Shown: piece by piece, positions 5,068 to 6,594 of the stretch
Numbering within the stretch: position 1 is the stretch's first letter
Layout: each line of letters begins with the position of its first letter
NCBI GenBank assembly: GCA_028291845.1
Contig: JAQGNM010000134.1
Coordinates: 1 to 6,594, forward strand
Source of the DNA: Massilia sp.
GTDB lineage: Bacteria; Pseudomonadota; Gammaproteobacteria; Burkholderiales; Burkholderiaceae_D
Length of the DNA stretch: 6,594 bases
Reading direction: 5' to 3'
Position numbers and translations under genes: made by a program
Notes under the pieces: model-generated
Seen by the model: only the letters and a program-made list of their open reading frames with translations
Told to the model about the DNA's origin: nothing
Databases searched by the model: none

Positions 5068-6594
5068 GTTCTGCGCGTCCGCCGGCGGCCGTTGTCGGCG
5101 TTGTCGGTGTAGCTGAAAAACCGTACGCTGATGTGCTCGGACAAGGCGCTGCTGGCCAGCTCGATGCGGTGCAGCAGGCTGCTCAGGGTCACGTTGCCGT
5201 TATTAAAATCCGCATCGGGATCGAGGGCGACCAACTCGTCGCGCAAGGGTGCCAGCAATTGTTCGCCGCAGGCGCCGTGGGTCGTGGCGATCTTGCCGAG
5301 GGCGCCGAGGATGCCGTCGAGCTGGAACACGATCGAGCGCGGGTTGGTCTGGTCGCACAGCAGCAGGTCGAGCACCGGCAGCCACTCCGGCTGCGCGCGG
5401 TAGCGGGCGCGGTAGGTGATGATGCTGTCGGACAGTTCGAGCAGCCAGTCGAGATTGCCGTCGTCGTCCATCGCCAGCGCGCGCTGCAGCACGATACTCT
5501 GAAATTGCAGGCGTTCCAGGCGCCGGCCGATCGACATGAAACGCCAGCCGAGGTCGCGCGTCATGCCGTCGAGCGCAAAGCCCGACAGCATCATCAGCGA
5601 CGCCGCGGCGTCGTCGAGGATGGTCATCACTTCCGATTGCGAAGGCGTCTCGGCGGCGGCGGCGGCGCTCTGCACCATGCGGTTCAGGGCGCGCCAGTTG
5701 TCGACCGAGAAGCGCTCGTGCAACTGGCCGGCCACCCGGTGCAGCTGCCGCTGCTGGCGCGCCAGGCCGGGCACCGCCGGCGACACCACCGCCCGCAGCA
5801 GGGCCGTTTCGATGCGGTCGTCGTCCAGACTGTCGGCGTCCGCCGCCACGCCTTCGATATCGATCAGTTGAAAACGGCCGCACAGCGCCATCACGGTCGG
5901 CCATTCGGCGCCGCGCTGATCGAAACGCACATTGAACAGGAAGTTGAGGGCGACCCGCAGCAGGCGGCCGATATTGTCGCAGCGCTCGGCATGGCGGCCG
6001 AACCACAGCAGGTTTTCCGCCACCCGGCTCGACAGCTTGCTGTCTTCGCGCACCAGGTCGGCGCCGCTCATGCTGCGCTTGCGCGGGTGCTGCAGCGCGG
6101 CGCGCGCGCGCGCCTGTACCCAGGTGTCCTTGCTGGCGCCGCCGCGCTGCATCGTGAGCACGCGCGCGTCCGGCCCGGTGGCCACCCGGGTCAGCCCGCC
6201 CGGCATGACCACGTAGCCGTTCGGGGTGGCGCAGGCGAACACCCGCAAGCCGATGGCGCGCGCCTGCAAACCGGGCTGCATGGTCGATGCGGCGCCGGAT
6301 TGCTGGTCCTGCCACACCGGCGCCTGCGACAGCTTGACCAGCTCCTGGGCGATGAAATTGCCCGGGTTGGCGCGCAGCGCGGCGATCAAGTCGGCGCGGG
6401 CGTCGCCATGCAGGTCCTGGCCGAACACGGCCGCCTGCGGCAGTTGGGGAAAGGCCGGCTTGATCACCAACCGGTCGAGGTTCGCAATCACCGTGTCGAG
6501 CGCGTCCGGCTCGCCGCACCACCAGGTCGCCACCGACGGCATCGCCAGCGGCTGGCCCAGCAGACGGCGCGACAGCGCCGGCAGGAAGCCGAGC
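5064..6594 (-). CDS. Circularly permuted ATP-grasp / alpha-E fusion protein, N-terminus cut by window edge
   Basis: 509 residues are visible, entering at the right edge. The first 160 or so are the C-terminal part of a circularly permuted ATP-grasp type 2 domain. PSVATWWCGEP, LVIKPAF, the Gly-rich-loop equivalent near FIAQELV, and the metal-binding-type strand RAIGLRVFACATPNGYVVMPGGLTRVA are its landmarks. A charged, Ala-rich linker (about 160-185) leads to the helical alpha-E domain (former DUF403), beginning LSSRVAENLLWFGRHAERCD and carrying its hallmark WLLELSDSIITYRARYRAQP, then CDQTNPRSIVFQLD. The last 15 residues are Arg-rich. The full fusion usually has about 830-870 residues, so some 330-360 N-terminal residues are missing here. 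ATP-grasp enzymes of this kind are predicted amide ligases making peptide-like products or tags; the alpha-E role is unknown. The 4-nt overlap with the transglutaminase gene marks a coupled operon. Confidence 0.93.
   Translation of the reverse strand, partial: LGFLPALSRRLLGQPLAMPSVATWWCGEPDALDTVIANLDRLVIKPAFPQLPQAAVFGQDLHGDARADLIAALRANPGNFIAQELVKLSQAPVWQDQQSGAASTMQPGLQARAIGLRVFACATPNGYVVMPGGLTRVATGPDARVLTMQRGGASKDTWVQARARAALQHPRKRSMSGADLVREDSKLSSRVAENLLWFGRHAERCDNIGRLLRVALNFLFNVRFDQRGAEWPTVMALCGRFQLIDIEGVAADADSLDDDRIETALLRAVVSPAVPGLARQQRQLHRVAGQLHERFSVDNWRALNRMVQSAAAAAETPSQSEVMTILDDAAASLMMLSGFALDGMTRDLGWRFMSIGRRLERLQFQSIVLQRALAMDDDGNLDWLLELSDSIITYRARYRAQPEWLPVLDLLLCDQTNPRSIVFQLDGILGALGKIATTHGACGEQLLAPLRDELVALDPDADFNNGNVTLSSLLHRIELASSALSEHISVRFFSYTDNADNGRRRTRRT

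Noticed and set aside
6101..6113. Alternating CG run that could favour Z-DNA
   Set aside because: It lies inside the coding linker of the alpha-E protein and simply encodes alternating Ala and Arg; such runs are common at this GC content.
5203..6522. Long minus-strand open frame of 439 codons within the ATP-grasp/alpha-E gene
   Set aside because: It is a shifted frame of the real gene, composed mostly of Arg, Ala, Gly and Pro, without domains; the overlapping frame has continuous homology.

Overview
The window looks like a chromosomal piece of a GC-rich beta-proteobacterium, probably Oxalobacteraceae (the Massilia/Duganella/Janthinobacterium group). This is inferred from strong third-position GC, from the gene pair circularly permuted ATP-grasp/alpha-E plus transglutaminase, and from an ArsR-linked half-size YeeE/YedE transporter. 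No RNA gene, CRISPR array, transposase or integrase was found.

Layout. (1) Positions 1-372, minus strand: the N-terminal 124 residues of a YeeE/YedE (PmpA-like) sulfur-transport half-transporter, running off the left edge. Directly upstream, and overlapping it by 7 nt, is the C-terminal half of an ArsR-family repressor. It is cut by an in-frame TAG and has no recognisable N-terminus, so it is a remnant. (2) About 530-962: a non-coding stretch with a perfect 12-bp inverted repeat plus a third related half-site, lying upstream of the next gene. (3) 963-2369, plus strand: a Tat-exported vanadium-dependent haloperoxidase / PAP2-type protein. It would be intact over 468 codons except for one in-frame amber codon at codon 177. 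(4) 2370-2577: a convergent intergenic region with two strong hairpins. (5) 2578-3015, minus strand: the C-terminal two thirds of an RBBP9/YdeN-type alpha/beta hydrolase. Its N-terminal part has been replaced by the end of the neighbouring gene. (6) 2960-3979, minus strand: a secreted, ten-cysteine protein of unknown function with a 9-bp in-frame tandem repeat and a regular C-x10-C-x14-C-x10-C tail. (7) 4141-6594, minus strand: a transglutaminase-like protein whose start overlaps by 4 nt the stop of a circularly permuted ATP-grasp plus alpha-E fusion protein, which runs off the right edge.

How the genes work together. The right-hand pair (4141-6594) is a well-known conserved neighbourhood, predicted to make or modify peptides: the ATP-grasp would form amide bonds and the transglutaminase-like thiol enzyme would cleave or transfer them. 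The left-hand ArsR/YeeE pair would normally be a sulfide- or persulfide-responsive sulfur import unit, but here the local regulator is broken. Between them lies about 2.6 kb in which three genes are damaged (ArsR remnant, haloperoxidase with a nonsense codon, 5'-truncated hydrolase), so this looks like a decaying segment between two conserved units. I see no convincing new multi-gene system. The items most worth a second look are the amber codon in the haloperoxidase, the inverted-repeat cluster upstream of it, and the cysteine-rich secreted protein with its coding minisatellite.
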